Origin: Microbacterium suwonense
GTDB lineage: Bacteria > Actinomycetota > Actinomycetes > Actinomycetales > Microbacteriaceae
Direction: 5' to 3'
Assembly (NCBI RefSeq): GCF_030296555.1
Contig: NZ_AP027728.1
Coordinates: forward strand, 682,001 to 746,000
Length of the DNA stretch: 64,000 nucleotides
Shown here: positions 8,185 through 17,884 of the stretch, piece after piece
How positions within the stretch are numbered: the first letter of the stretch is position 1
How the letters are laid out: the number at the start of each line of letters is the position of its first letter
Translations under genes and position numbers: made by a program
Notes under the pieces: model-generated
What the model saw: only the letters and a program-made list of their open reading frames with translations
What the model was told of the DNA's origin: nothing
Database searches by the model: none

Positions 8185-9416
8185 GCGTTCTCCTGATTGT
8201 GCAGCCACGGGATGACCGCGGCGACCGTCCAGCCGCCCTCCGGGTCCGGGCCGACCTCCAGCGTACCCTCGACGAGGGCGACCCGCTCCCGCATGCCGCG
8301 CAGGCCGTGACCTTCCGGTGAGTCGGGTGCGGGCCGCTCCGCCGTCGTGTTGTGAACGCGGATGCGCACCGCCTCGGTGTCCATGCCGATGCGAACGGAG
8401 ATCGCCGACCCCGGTGCGTGCCGCACCGCATTGCTCAGAGCCTCCTGCACGAGGCGGAAGGCGGTGATCTGCACGCCGGCCGGCACGGCGGACAGATTTG
8501 CGGCGATGAGCTCGAGAGCGACATCGGCCCCGGCGCGGCGGATGCTGTCGACGAGCGCCGGCACATCCTCGATGCCCTGCTGAGGGGCGAGCTCGGTCGG
8601 CTGATCCTCGGTGCGCAGCACCCCCAGCAGCCGACGCATCTCGGTCAGCGACCCTCGTGCGGTGGCGGCGACGTCCTCGAACTCCGCGATGGCGACCTCG
8701 GGCAGATCGGGCAGGCGGTAGCGGGCCGTCGACGCCTGGACCTGGATCACGGACATGCTGTGGGCGACGACGTCGTGCAGCTCGCGGGCGATGCGCGTGC
8801 GCTCCTCGATCTGCAGCCGGCGCTGTTGCTCCTCGGCCGAGACCTGGCGCTCACGGCTCAGCTCGGCTCCGACACGCAGCCGTCCTGCGAGCAGAGTCGC
8901 CGCGAGCAGTACGGTGCCGACGATCGAGGTCGTGATGATCAGAGAATTGCCGCTCGGCGCCGCAGGGACGATTGCGGAAGCGATCACCCCGGCGAGGGAT
9001 CCGAGCAGGTACAGCGCTAGACCGCGTCGCCAGCCATGCCCGATGGTCAGCACGGCCACGGCCACGGCGAAGGCTATCAGCAGCGGTACCGTCCACGGCC
9101 AGAGACCGATGGCGGTGCTCTCGCTCGGGATGAGCAGGGCGAGGGCCAGAGCGGCGATCGTGAACATCGCGGTGGCGATGTTCGGATGTCGGAGCGCGAT
9201 GAGCGGCGCGCCGACGGCTGCGGCCGTGAAGACGATCGTGGTCGCGGTGTTGCTGCCGTACACGGCGGCGTGGATCGGCACCATCACGCAGTACAGGGCG
9301 ACGGCCACCGTCCCGAGCACGACGGTGGTCATGGTGTTGCGATCGCGCCACCATGCAGACGGGCGCCGTGGCTTCTCCGGCTTGCGGCGCTTCTCCTTCG
9401 GCATGGAAGCCATCAT
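8181..9416 (-). CDS. HisKA_3-type sensor histidine kinase
   Basis: A 411-residue membrane kinase of the NarX/DesK class. A basic N-terminus (KEKRRKPEKPRR) is followed by about five hydrophobic segments, a coiled linker, a HisKA_3 dimerisation helix with the phosphorylated His in ARELHDVVAHSMS (about residue 213) and HATPase_c with EALSNAVRHA and a GHGLRGMRER lid. It has no large extracellular sensor domain, so it probably senses the membrane itself. ATG at 9416 with GGAGG upstream. It overlaps both the DedA gene and the regulator by 4 bp, making a three-gene operon. Confidence 0.92.
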   Translation of the reverse strand: MMASMPKEKRRKPEKPRRPSAWWRDRNTMTTVVLGTVAVALYCVMVPIHAAVYGSNTATTIVFTAAAVGAPLIALRHPNIATAMFTIAALALALLIPSESTAIGLWPWTVPLLIAFAVAVAVLTIGHGWRRGLALYLLGSLAGVIASAIVPAAPSGNSLIITTSIVGTVLLAATLLAGRLRVGAELSRERQVSAEEQQRRLQIEERTRIARELHDVVAHSMSVIQVQASTARYRLPDLPEVAIAEFEDVAATARGSLTEMRRLLGVLRTEDQPTELAPQQGIEDVPALVDSIRRAGADVALELIAANLSAVPAGVQITAFRLVQEALSNAVRHAPGSAISVRIGMDTEAVRIRVHNTTAERPAPDSPEGHGLRGMRERVALVEGTLEVGPDPEGGWTVAAVIPWLHNQENA

Positions 9417-10071
9417 CCCACCTCCACACGGATGGGATCCGTCTGCGTCGCCTCAGCCGTCTGGACGATGTGGGATGCGCGCCGCCTACGGAGCACGGCA
9501 TTCACACGATCGATGATGATTCCGACTGCGAGGGCCAGCACCACGCCGAGGACCGCGCTCAGCAGCGGCTGTCCGCTCAGCCAGTGTCCAGCCAGCAGCC
9601 CGATTCCTGCGCTGTATGCCGACCAGGTCAGCGCCGCGGCGGCACTGACGGGAAGGAACCGGCGCCGCGGATATCCCAGCGCCCCGGCGGACATGTTCAC
9701 GGCGACCCGGCCGACGGGAATGTACCGTGCGCCAAGGATGAGGACGGCCCCGTGTCGGTCGAGCGAGCGCTGCGCCCACTCGAACGCGCTCACGACACGA
9801 GGGCGGCGCAGCCAGGCGAAGCGACTGGTTCCCACCGAGCGACCGATGGCGTAGGCGATGTTGTCGCCGATCGCCGCGCCGACCGAAGCGACCGCGCACA
9901 GCAGCACGAGGTTCGGCTCGCCGGAGGACACGGCCAGGGCCGCGGCTGCTACCAGCACGGTCTCGCTCGGAATCGGGGGAAGAATCCGTCGATCACCGCC
10001 GTCGCGAACATCACCAGGTAAAGCCAGGGAGATGATGACGCCTGCAGGATGAGCTCGTTTACGATGTCCAC
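9413..10071 (-). CDS. DedA-family (SNARE-associated/VTT) membrane protein (apparent frameshift)
   Basis: DedA/VTT-domain protein of about 220 residues; the family includes undecaprenyl-phosphate and phospholipid transporters. Hallmarks: FFPPIPSETVL near the N-terminus, the GDNIAYAIGRSVG segment and ARYIPVGRVAVNMSAGAL. The N-terminal 30 codons (VDIVNELILQASSSPWLYL) lie one frame away from the rest. The switch is at the GGGGG run 9975-9979 (C5 on the coding strand), corrected by one base. The GTG at 10071 is supported by TAGGTT 6 nt upstream (leaderless). First gene of an operon with a sensor kinase and regulator. Confidence 0.87.
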
Positions 10072-10077
10072 CCGTAG

Positions 10078-10083
10078 AACCTA
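10078..10083 (-). promoter_or_regulatory. -10 box of the dedA-kinase-regulator operon (TAGGTT)
   Basis: Minus-strand TAGGTT, 6 nt before the GTG at 10071; leaderless configuration. Confidence 0.55.
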
Positions 10084-10163
10084 AGGATGTGCTGCGTGGG
10101 CGCACATCACTCCGGGGTATCGACCACGTCATACCTCAGAGGGGTCTTGCGGGGGAGTCGACC

Positions 10164-10169
10164 TATACT
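10164..10169 (+). promoter_or_regulatory. -10 box for the ABC-F gene (TATACT)
   Basis: A good TATACT hexamer 40 nt before the ATG at 10210. No convincing -35 at the standard distance. Confidence 0.4.
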
Positions 10170-10209
10170 GGGATGCTGGCCCTTCGGCCGTTTTCCCCCT
10201 GACGAACGG

Positions 10210-11817
<1,608 letters not shown>

Positions 11818-11845
11818 ATGCGGGCCGCGCCGTGCGGCACAATCT

Positions 11846-11907
11846 CGGAGATCAGCAGGATTTTCGGAGACTCCACTGGTGCCCGCCCGAAAGCGCGCAG
11901 ATCTCCG
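11846..11907. repeat. Hairpin repeat copy A
   Basis: Imperfect inverted repeat: left arm 11846-11867 (CGGAGATCAGCAGGATTTTC then GG), right arm 11887-11907 (CCGAAAGCGCGCAGATCTCC then G), loop about 19 nt. Related in sequence to copies B and C below. Confidence 0.75.
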
Positions 11908-11953
11908 CCGATGTGCCTCAGCAACATCCGACTCAATAACAGGGGAGATGCCA

Positions 11954-12511
11954 TTGACTGACCACCGTCGGGACCTCGCAGACGCCTTCACCGGCTGCGA
12001 CCTCGGGTTGCGTCGCGGGGTGGTCGAACTCGCAGCGGCATCGGATGCCTGGGCCCGCGCCTTCGCTCGGGTGCATGCCGTGCTGGCGGCGACCGCACCG
12101 GCATCCGTCGTTGCGATCGAGCACATCGGATCGACCTCGGTGCCCGGTCTGGACGCCAAGGCGATTCTGGACATCGGGATCGTCGTGCGCGCCGGCGCGG
12201 AGCTGCGGTCACTGGACGGCTGGCTCACCGGCCTCGGGATGCTGCTCCGCGGGGACGCGAACGACGTCCGTCCGGATCGCATGTACGGGTACGAGCTCGA
12301 GCCGATGATCCGCCTCGTCAATGTGCACGTCGTCGAGGAGGAGTCCGAGGCTCTGCACCGCTATCTCGCGTTCCGCGATCACCTGCGCGCGAACCCCGCG
12401 GATCGTGATGCTTATGCTGCCCTCAAGCACGCTCTCGCAACTCGGCATCCGGACGACCGACTCGCCTACATCGACGGGAAGACGTCTTTCATCGCCCGCC
12501 GCAGCGACTGA
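11954..12511 (+). CDS. GrpB family protein (UPF0157, nucleotidyltransferase fold)
   Basis: A GrpB/UPF0157 protein of about 185 residues. The family has a nucleotidyltransferase-like fold and is related to dephospho-CoA kinase C-terminal extensions; its biochemical role is unsettled. Signature: AIEHIGSTSVPGLDAKAILDI, then the RPDRMYGYEL and LVNVHVVEE segments. AGGGGAG at 11941-11947 is directly before an ATG at 11948 (too close) but 6 nt before the TTG at 11954, so I prefer the TTG start (MTDHRRDLADAF). The difference is only two residues. Hairpin copies A and B lie on either side. Confidence 0.85.
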   Translation: MTDHRRDLADAFTGCDLGLRRGVVELAAASDAWARAFARVHAVLAATAPASVVAIEHIGSTSVPGLDAKAILDIGIVVRAGAELRSLDGWLTGLGMLLRGDANDVRPDRMYGYELEPMIRLVNVHVVEEESEALHRYLAFRDHLRANPADRDAYAALKHALATRHPDDRLAYIDGKTSFIARRSD

Positions 12512-12523
12512 GCAGCACAGCGA

Positions 12524-12584
12524 CGGAGAACTGCGCGATTTCGGAGGCCATCGCCATCGGGCTCCGAGGATACGCAGAACTCCG
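12524..12584. repeat. Hairpin repeat copy B
   Basis: Arms 12524-12546 and 12562-12584, each 23 nt, beginning CGGAGAACTGCGCG and ending CGCAGAACTCCG. About 16 of 23 positions pair and the ends are perfect. It sits between convergent genes and could double as a terminator, though it lacks a T tract. Confidence 0.8.
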
Positions 12585-12595
12585 AAGCGGCGAGG

Positions 12596-13456
12596 TCATG
12601 CTGGAAGGTGCAACCCCTGTGCGACGGCGCGCATGATCAGATCCTGCACCACATGCCACTGCTCCATGATCTGCCGATAGCCGACGCGGATGACGTGGTA
12701 CCCCATCAGCTGCAGCTCGGCGTCGTGGTGGTTGTCCTCATTGCGCTGTGCGCCGGTGTGAGTGGCGCCGTCGGCCTGCAGGATCAGGCGGTCCCCGATC
12801 AACAGATCGGTGCGATGGCCGGCGATCCAGATCTGGAACCGCAGGGGCAGCCCCAGCCACCGCAGCCGCGTGCGCAGATACGTCTCCAACCCGGCATCCG
12901 CGAAGGGGACGGCCTCGGCCAGCAGATCGCGAGCCACACGCTTCAAGGGCAGCCTCTGCAGCACCTCACGCTTCACCAGGCGCTTGTTGAGGGCCGATTC
13001 CCATGTGGCCAGCGCCCGCTCGTGCGGTTCGCAATCGGCGACGAGCGCGAGCACATTCTCGATCGGATCCTCCAGAGCATCCGGATGCCGGGGAATCAGT
13101 GGCTTCGCCCAGTGCATGTGCACGTCCTCGGGCTGGCCACCGGCACCGTGGGGATCCGCACCCCAATGGCGTCCGGGTACCCTGTCATGGACCCACAGTT
13201 CGAGTCGCTTCGCCTGGGTGATGCACGTGAGCACGGCACTGTGTCGGGCCGCGTCCACCAGCATCCGATCTGCGCTGGTGTCGGCGACCCATCCTCTCCG
13301 TACCCGGTGCAGCAACCCCATCTTCAATGCCAGCCCGATGTCATGTCGACTCGCGCGATTCGCCTGCAACGTCTGTACGCGCGCCACACCGCCCAAGGCC
13401 CGAGTGATGAGCATTGCGCGTTCGGCGCGTTCCAAAGGACTCATGTCCGCCAGCAT
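12596..13456 (-). CDS. DUF559 endonuclease-like protein with N-terminal winged-helix (AbiEi-like) domain
   Basis: A 286-residue protein. Residues 5-60 resemble the AbiEi-type winged-helix domain (LGGVARVQTLQANRASRHDI). The C-terminal third is DUF559, a Vsr/PD-(D/E)XK-like fold: TDLLIGDRLILQADGATHTG, then HDAELQLMGYHVIRVGYRQI. The usual acidic residue before x-D-G reads Q here (LQADG), so catalytic activity is uncertain. Actinobacterial genomes often carry several such genes of unknown function. It is flanked on both sides by members of the same hairpin repeat family, 11 bp beyond its stop and about 90 bp before its start. No partner toxin gene is adjacent. An internal ATG at 13444 is an alternative start. 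Confidence 0.75.
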   Translation of the reverse strand: MLADMSPLERAERAMLITRALGGVARVQTLQANRASRHDIGLALKMGLLHRVRRGWVADTSADRMLVDAARHSAVLTCITQAKRLELWVHDRVPGRHWGADPHGAGGQPEDVHMHWAKPLIPRHPDALEDPIENVLALVADCEPHERALATWESALNKRLVKREVLQRLPLKRVARDLLAEAVPFADAGLETYLRTRLRWLGLPLRFQIWIAGHRTDLLIGDRLILQADGATHTGAQRNEDNHHDAELQLMGYHVIRVGYRQIMEQWHVVQDLIMRAVAQGLHLPA

Positions 13457-13544
13457 GCGCTTCGACTCGACCGGAATCGTGCGAATTCCCAGGGCCTGTG
13501 GATAAGACCCGCGGACAGCTCAACTGTGGAGGGAAGCCGCACTT

Positions 13545-13605
13545 CGGAGAACTGCACAGTTTCGGAGAGTTCGCCACCGAAGCTCCGAAGATCTGCAGAT
13601 CTCCG
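13545..13605. repeat. Hairpin repeat copy C
   Basis: Arms 13545-13567 (CGGAGAACTGCACAGTTTCG then GAG) and 13583-13605 (CTCCGAAGATCTGCAGATCT then CCG). Left arm nearly identical to copy B. It lies 15 bp beyond the SURF1 stop and 89 bp before the DUF559 start. Confidence 0.8.
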
Positions 13606-13620
13606 AGAACGCGCGGAGGA

Positions 13621-14436
13621 TCAGCGCGGTGCGGCGTCGAGCAGGGCGTCCTCGGTGTCGGCATCGCGGTCGCGGCGTCGGCGCGGCTCGCGCGGAGGGC
13701 GCTCTCCGGCATCCTCCTTCGCCTTGACGATCTCGGTGCGGATTGCGTACCCGATGAAGGCGAAACCCATGACCGCGAACAGAATCCACTGGATCGCGTA
13801 CGACAGATGCGGACCCGGGTCCTCGGTGGGTTTGTCGAAGCCGCCCAGCACGGTCTCGGGTGCGGGCTCCTCCGACACCAGCTGGCCGTAGCCGCCGGTG
13901 ATCAGCTCGGCGTTCACCCTGTCCGCAACCGTCGGGAGGTTGATCGTGGGCACCTGCCCCTCGGGGGCGCCGCGACCGGACTTCGGCAGCTGCTCTCCCG
14001 GACGCATGCGCACGATGACCGTGACCTCACCCGACGGGGCGGCCGGAACGGCATCCGGGGCATCGCCCTCACCTGGGGGCACCCAGCCGCGGTCGACGAG
14101 CAGCACCCGGCCGTCATCTGTGCGGAACGGCACGAGCACCTCGAAGGCGCTGGTCCCACCGTGCGGACGGTTGCGCGCGAGCAGCTGCTGGTCGGCGAGG
14201 TATTCGCCGTGCAGACGGACCGGATGCCATTCGACGGTGGCGTCCAACCTCCCGTCGCCATTCACGGCCTCGTCCAGCTGGATCGGCGCGGCATCGTAGT
14301 TCCGCTCGACGAGCGCGATCTGCGTGGTGCGCTGGTCGTTGCGGCTGAACTGCCAGTTCGACAGGTACGCGCACGCGATGGCGAACAGGGCCGCGACCAG
14401 CAGATAGCCGCCCCATCGCAGCAGCCGCTGCCTCAC
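13621..14436 (-). CDS. SURF1 family protein (cytochrome oxidase assembly)
   Basis: A 271-residue SURF1/Shy1-family membrane protein that assists cytochrome c oxidase assembly. It has an N-terminal transmembrane helix (LLVAALFAIACAYLSNWQF), the conserved WQ/R segment QFSRNDQR, VLLVDRGWVPPGEGD in the extracytoplasmic domain, and a second helix near the C-terminus (YAIQWILFAVMGFAFIGYAI). The tail is charged (PPREPRRRRDRD). The first 4 bp overlap the stop of the upstream small gene, forming a three-gene minus-strand operon. Confidence 0.9.
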   Translation of the reverse strand: MRQRLLRWGGYLLVAALFAIACAYLSNWQFSRNDQRTTQIALVERNYDAAPIQLDEAVNGDGRLDATVEWHPVRLHGEYLADQQLLARNRPHGGTSAFEVLVPFRTDDGRVLLVDRGWVPPGEGDAPDAVPAAPSGEVTVIVRMRPGEQLPKSGRGAPEGQVPTINLPTVADRVNAELITGGYGQLVSEEPAPETVLGGFDKPTEDPGPHLSYAIQWILFAVMGFAFIGYAIRTEIVKAKEDAGERPPREPRRRRDRDADTEDALLDAAPR

Positions 14437-14630
14437 TCCGGAAGCCCTTCGATCACCTCGACGGGGAAGTCCCGTGTTCGGAGGTAGCTGCTCAGGAACT
14501 CCACGTGCTCATCGCAGGCCGGCCAGATCTTGCGTCGATCCGCACTGTGGATGCGCGGGTTCCGCCAGACGATGTGGTGCGTGGCGGCGGCGCGGCACTC
14601 CGCCCGTGCGCATTCGACCCGTCCGCTCAT
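14433..14630 (-). CDS. Small Cys/His-rich protein, function unknown
   Basis: A 65-residue protein with 4-bp overlaps at both ends, with SURF1 and with the DUF3099 gene. It contains CARAEC near the N-terminus and an ACDEHVEFL segment, a Cys/His spacing that could bind one metal ion. It is clearly a real gene by its tight coupling and conserved-looking composition, but I do not recognise a named family. The neighbourhood suggests a role near the membrane or the respiratory chain, which is inference. Confidence 0.65.
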   Translation of the reverse strand: MSGRVECARAECRAAATHHIVWRNPRIHSADRRKIWPACDEHVEFLSSYLRTRDFPVEVIEGLPE

Positions 14631-14998
14631 GGCGCATCGCCCGCGTCGTCGCCCCGATCGGCGGCGCGGTCCTCGTGGATCGTGATGACGGTCGGCTGCT
14701 CCGCAGCGGCATCCGGAGCCGGCGCGTCGGGTTCCAGCTCGAGCACCGGCGATTCGACGGCGACCGGTGTGCTGTCGCTGCCCGCATTCGCCGCGACGAC
14801 GGCGATGTACGGCAGGAAGATCGCACCCGCTGCGAACACGAAGGTCCACCAGCCGATCGGCTGTACCAGAGCCATCAGGATGAAGCACACCGTGCGGATG
14901 CCCATCGTCACGGCGTAATGACGCACGCGGCGCTTCGCCTCGTCCTGCGGTGACAGTGGCAGCGAGGTGACGGATGGCGCGTTTCGGGTGTGTTTCAC
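14627..14998 (-). CDS. DUF3099 domain membrane protein
   Basis: A 123-residue protein with a DUF3099-type N-terminus: basic segment DEAKRRVRHYAVTMGIRT, then two helices (VCFILMALVQPIGWWTFVFA and AIFLPYIAVVAANAG). The acidic Pro/Ala-rich tail (residues 75-123) is presumably cytoplasmic and disordered. GTG start with GGAGG at 4 nt spacing and TAGGCT just upstream. First gene of the DUF3099-small protein-SURF1 operon. The family is restricted to actinobacteria and has no assigned function. Confidence 0.85.
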   Translation of the reverse strand: MKHTRNAPSVTSLPLSPQDEAKRRVRHYAVTMGIRTVCFILMALVQPIGWWTFVFAAGAIFLPYIAVVAANAGSDSTPVAVESPVLELEPDAPAPDAAAEQPTVITIHEDRAADRGDDAGDAP

Positions 14999-15096
14999 GG
15001 TTCCTCCAGCCTACGCCGGGCGGAACCTCTCGGACGTCCTTGCGGCCCACGTGCGGATGGCTCTGTCGCCGAGCGCAGAGGGAACGGCACCCTCGG

Positions 15097-15102
15097 TAGG
15101 AT
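15097..15102 (+). promoter_or_regulatory. -10 box of fabG (TAGGAT)
   Basis: TAGGAT 33 nt before the fabG ATG; the implied leader carries the CAGGAG ribosome site. Confidence 0.4.
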
Positions 15103-15135
15103 GGCCTGCGTTCATCCCCACAGGCAGGAGCCCCC

Positions 15136-15846
15136 ATGAGCACCGACCGCGTCGTCCTCGTCACCGGTGGAAACCGCGGCATCGGCCGCGCGATCGCCGA
15201 GCGCTTCGTCCGTGATGGCTATCGCGTCGCCGTGACCGCGCGCAGCGGTGAGGGACCGGCGGGCACCCTGACGGTGCGCGCGGATGTGACGGATGCCTTG
15301 GCTGTGGACGCCGCCTTCACCGAGGTGGAGCAGAAGCTCGGTCCCGTCGGGGTCGTCGTCGCGAATGCCGGCATCACCAAGGACACCCTGCTCATGCGGA
15401 TGAGTGAGGAGGACTTCGACAGCGTCGTGACCACCAACCTCGGCGGCTCCTTCCGTGTGGTCAAGCGCGCCTCCAAGGGAATGCTGCGTGCGCGGTTCGG
15501 GCGGGTCATCCTCATCTCCAGTGTGGTCGGTCTGTACGGTTCCGCCGGGCAGACCAACTATGCCGCGTCCAAGAGCGCGCTGGTCGGCTTCGCCCGGTCA
15601 CTCACCCGTGAGCTCGGCGGTCGCGGCATCACGGCGAACGTGGTCGCCCCCGGTTTCATCGAGACCGACATGACCGCCGAGCTGCCCGAGGAGACTCAGA
15701 AGCAGTACAAGGCCAGCATCCCCGCCGGACGCTTCGCCACGCCGGACGAAGTGGCGGGCGCCGTGGTCTGGCTCGCAGGCGACGATGCGGGGTATATCTC
15801 CGGTGCCGTCATCCCCGTCGACGGCGGCCTCGGTATGGGGCACTGA
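15136..15846 (+). CDS. fabG: 3-oxoacyl-ACP reductase FabG
   Basis: Short-chain dehydrogenase of 236 residues that reduces 3-oxoacyl-ACP with NADPH in fatty-acid elongation. Cofactor motif GGNRGIG (11-17), VANAG, and catalytic Ser-Tyr-Lys in ISSVVGLYG and YAASK; the C-terminal motif is ISGAVIPVDGG. The combination with NAGITKDTLLMRM is characteristic of FabG rather than other SDRs. ATG at 15136 with CAGGAG 5 nt before. It stands alone, unlinked to the fab operon at 42-46 kb, and an enoyl reductase is not adjacent. Confidence 0.88.
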   Translation: MSTDRVVLVTGGNRGIGRAIAERFVRDGYRVAVTARSGEGPAGTLTVRADVTDALAVDAAFTEVEQKLGPVGVVVANAGITKDTLLMRMSEEDFDSVVTTNLGGSFRVVKRASKGMLRARFGRVILISSVVGLYGSAGQTNYAASKSALVGFARSLTRELGGRGITANVVAPGFIETDMTAELPEETQKQYKASIPAGRFATPDEVAGAVVWLAGDDAGYISGAVIPVDGGLGMGH

Positions 15847-15895
15847 CCGGCACGCAGCGCAGTGCTGACCTGAGTCGCGGCGCGGCGGGGCGCGT

Positions 15896-16531
15896 TCAGG
15901 GCAGCAGCGGGATGACCGCGGAGAGGTCCTGAGGTCCCACCACCAGCGATGCCGCGGCGCGGACGGCCGGCTTGGCGTTGAACGCGAGTCCGAGTCCTGC
16001 GACGGCCATCATCGTCAGGTCGTTCGCGCCGTCGCCGATTGCGATGGTGGCGCGCAGGTCGATGTCCAACTCGCCCGCCCACTCCTGCAGCGAGTCGGCC
16101 TTGGCCTGGGCGTCGACGATCGGCCCGTCCACCTCGCCGGTCAGTACGTCGTCGTGCACGGCGAGCCGGTTCGCACGCCAGCGGTCCACCCCGAGGTCCG
16201 GTGCCACGTGATCGAGGATCTCGTGGAAGCCACCCGAGACGACTCCGACCACTCCGCCGCGCTCGCGCACGGCGGAGGTCAGCTCGCGCACTCCCGGCGT
16301 CGGCTCGATCCGCGACAGCACCCGGGCGAAGGCATCCGTCGGCACGCCCTTCAGCGCGGCGACCCGAGAGCGAAGGCTGGTGGCGAAGTCCACCTCACCG
16401 CGCATCGCGGCTTCGGTCGCCGCCTGCACCTCGGCGCGTCGCCCGGCCTCGTCGGCGAGAAGCTCGATCACCTCATTGCGGATCAGGGTGGAATCGGCAT
16501 CGAGGACGACGAGGAAGCGCGCAGTGGTCAC
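15896..16531 (-). CDS. serB: Phosphoserine phosphatase SerB
   Basis: HAD-superfamily phosphatase (211 residues) for the last step of serine synthesis. Motif I LDADSTLI (nucleophile is the first Asp, D at residues 10-12), motif II VSGGF, motif III with conserved Lys (DAQAKADSL) and motif IV GDGANDLTM. This is the catalytic domain only, without the ACT domains of mycobacterial SerB2. GTG at 16531 is preceded by TACGCT at 6 nt, a leaderless start; longer in-frame extensions run over glgC. Confidence 0.9.
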   Translation of the reverse strand: MTTARFLVVLDADSTLIRNEVIELLADEAGRRAEVQAATEAAMRGEVDFATSLRSRVAALKGVPTDAFARVLSRIEPTPGVRELTSAVRERGGVVGVVSGGFHEILDHVAPDLGVDRWRANRLAVHDDVLTGEVDGPIVDAQAKADSLQEWAGELDIDLRATIAIGDGANDLTMMAVAGLGLAFNAKPAVRAAASLVVGPQDLSAVIPLLP

Positions 16532-16537
16532 ACCACG

Positions 16538-16543
16538 AGCGTA
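16538..16543 (-). promoter_or_regulatory. -10 box of serB (TACGCT)
   Basis: Minus-strand TACGCT, 6 nt before the GTG at 16531. Confidence 0.45.
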
Positions 16544-16596
16544 TCGGGCGCAGCCCCCGCGGCTGGGCCGATGACGGACACGGGCGCACCCTCGGC

Positions 16597-17838
16597 TCAG
16601 CGCGCGATGCGGATGCCCTTGCCGACCACAGTGATGCCGGAATCGGTGATCGTGTAGCCGCGTTCCAGATCCCGCTCGCGGTCGACGCCCACTGTCGCGC
16701 CGTCCTCGAGGACGACGTTCTTGTCGAGGACGGCGCGGTGCACGCGGGCGCCCGGACCGATCTCGACGCCGTCCAGCACCACCGAGTCGGTGATCGTCGA
16801 GCCACCGGACGCGATGGTCCCGACGCCCACGACGGACCGTTCCAGGTGCGTGCCGGAGAGCACCGAGCCGACCGAGACGATCGAGTCGATCGCATTGCCG
16901 ATGCGTCCCACCGCGTCGCGCACGAACTTCGCCGGCGGCGTGTTCACGCTCTGCGTGCGGATCGGCCACGCCGTGTTGTACAGATTGAAGATCGGCAGCG
17001 TGGAGATCAGGTCCATGTGCGCGTCGAAGTACGAGTCGATGGTTCCGACGTCGCGCCAGTAGGAACGATCGCGCGGCGACGAGCCGGGCACATCGTTCTG
17101 CTTCATGTCGTAGTAGCCGGCCTCGCCTCGTCCCACGAAGTACGGGATGATATCGCCGCCCATGTCATGGCCGGAGCTGGCGGACTCGCCGTCGGTCTCG
17201 ACCGCCGCGATGAGCGCATCGGTGTTGAACACGTAGTTGCCCATCGAGACGAGCACCTCGTTGGGGGAGTCGGCAAGCCCTGTCGGATCGGCCGGCTTCT
17301 CGAGGAAGTCCCGGATGCGACCCGAATCCGGATCGACGTCGATCACACCGAACTGCGAGGCCAGCGCGAGCGGCTGACGGATCCCGGCGACCGTGGCCGC
17401 CGCGCCCGAGGCGATGTGTGCGTCGACCATCTGCTGGAAGTCCATCCGGTACACGTGGTCGGCGCCGATCACGACGACGATGTCCGGCTTCTCGTCGTTG
17501 ATGAGATTCAGACTCTGCAGGATGGCATCCGCCGATCCTGAGAACCAGCGCTTGCCGAGTCGCTGCTGGGCAGGGACGGAGGCGACGTACGAGTCCAGCA
17601 GCGCCGACATCCGCCAGTTCTGCGAGACGTGCCGGTCGAGGCTGTGGGACTTGTACTGCGTGAGTACGACGACCTGCCTCAGCCCCGAGTTGATGAGATT
17701 CGAGATGGCGAAGTCGATCAGCCGGTACTGCCCGCCGAACGGCACGGCCGGTTTCGCACGGTCCGCCGTCAGTGGCATCAGACGCTTGCCCTCGCCGCCA
17801 GCGAGGATGATCCCGAAAACCTTCTTAGGTGCCGACAT
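16597..17838 (-). CDS. glgC: Glucose-1-phosphate adenylyltransferase GlgC
   Basis: A 413-residue ADP-glucose pyrophosphorylase, which makes ADP-glucose from glucose-1-P and ATP. Nucleotide-binding [20 protein letters not shown] at the N-terminus, [13 protein letters not shown], sugar-binding FLEKPAD, and a C-terminal left-handed beta-helix of hexapeptide repeats. Divergent from glgA with 46 bp between them. ATG at 17838 with TATTGT 6 nt upstream. Confidence 0.95.
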   Translation of the reverse strand: MSAPKKVFGIILAGGEGKRLMPLTADRAKPAVPFGGQYRLIDFAISNLINSGLRQVVVLTQYKSHSLDRHVSQNWRMSALLDSYVASVPAQQRLGKRWFSGSADAILQSLNLINDEKPDIVVVIGADHVYRMDFQQMVDAHIASGAAATVAGIRQPLALASQFGVIDVDPDSGRIRDFLEKPADPTGLADSPNEVLVSMGNYVFNTDALIAAVETDGESASSGHDMGGDIIPYFVGRGEAGYYDMKQNDVPGSSPRDRSYWRDVGTIDSYFDAHMDLISTLPIFNLYNTAWPIRTQSVNTPPAKFVRDAVGRIGNAIDSIVSVGSVLSGTHLERSVVGVGTIASGGSTITDSVVLDGVEIGPGARVHRAVLDKNVVLEDGATVGVDRERDLERGYTITDSGITVVGKGIRIAR

Positions 17839-17844
17839 GGCTCC

Positions 17845-17850
17845 ACAATA
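17845..17850 (-). promoter_or_regulatory. -10 box of glgC (TATTGT)
   Basis: Minus-strand TATTGT, 6 nt before the glgC ATG. Confidence 0.45.
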
Positions 17851-17872
17851 GAGCGCACAGCGGCCGATGTAC

Positions 17873-17878
17873 TACCGT
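17873..17878 (+). promoter_or_regulatory. -10 box of glgA (TACCGT)
   Basis: TACCGT, 6 nt before the glgA ATG at 17885. Confidence 0.4.
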
Positions 17879-17884
17879 GCAGTC

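Noticed and set aside
12596..13456. Type IV toxin-antitoxin pair (AbiEi-like antitoxin)
   Set aside because: No AbiEii-like nucleotidyltransferase is adjacent; the C-terminal DUF559 fold points to an endonuclease-like protein. The GrpB protein next door has a nucleotidyltransferase fold but is convergent, of a different family, and separated by hairpin B.
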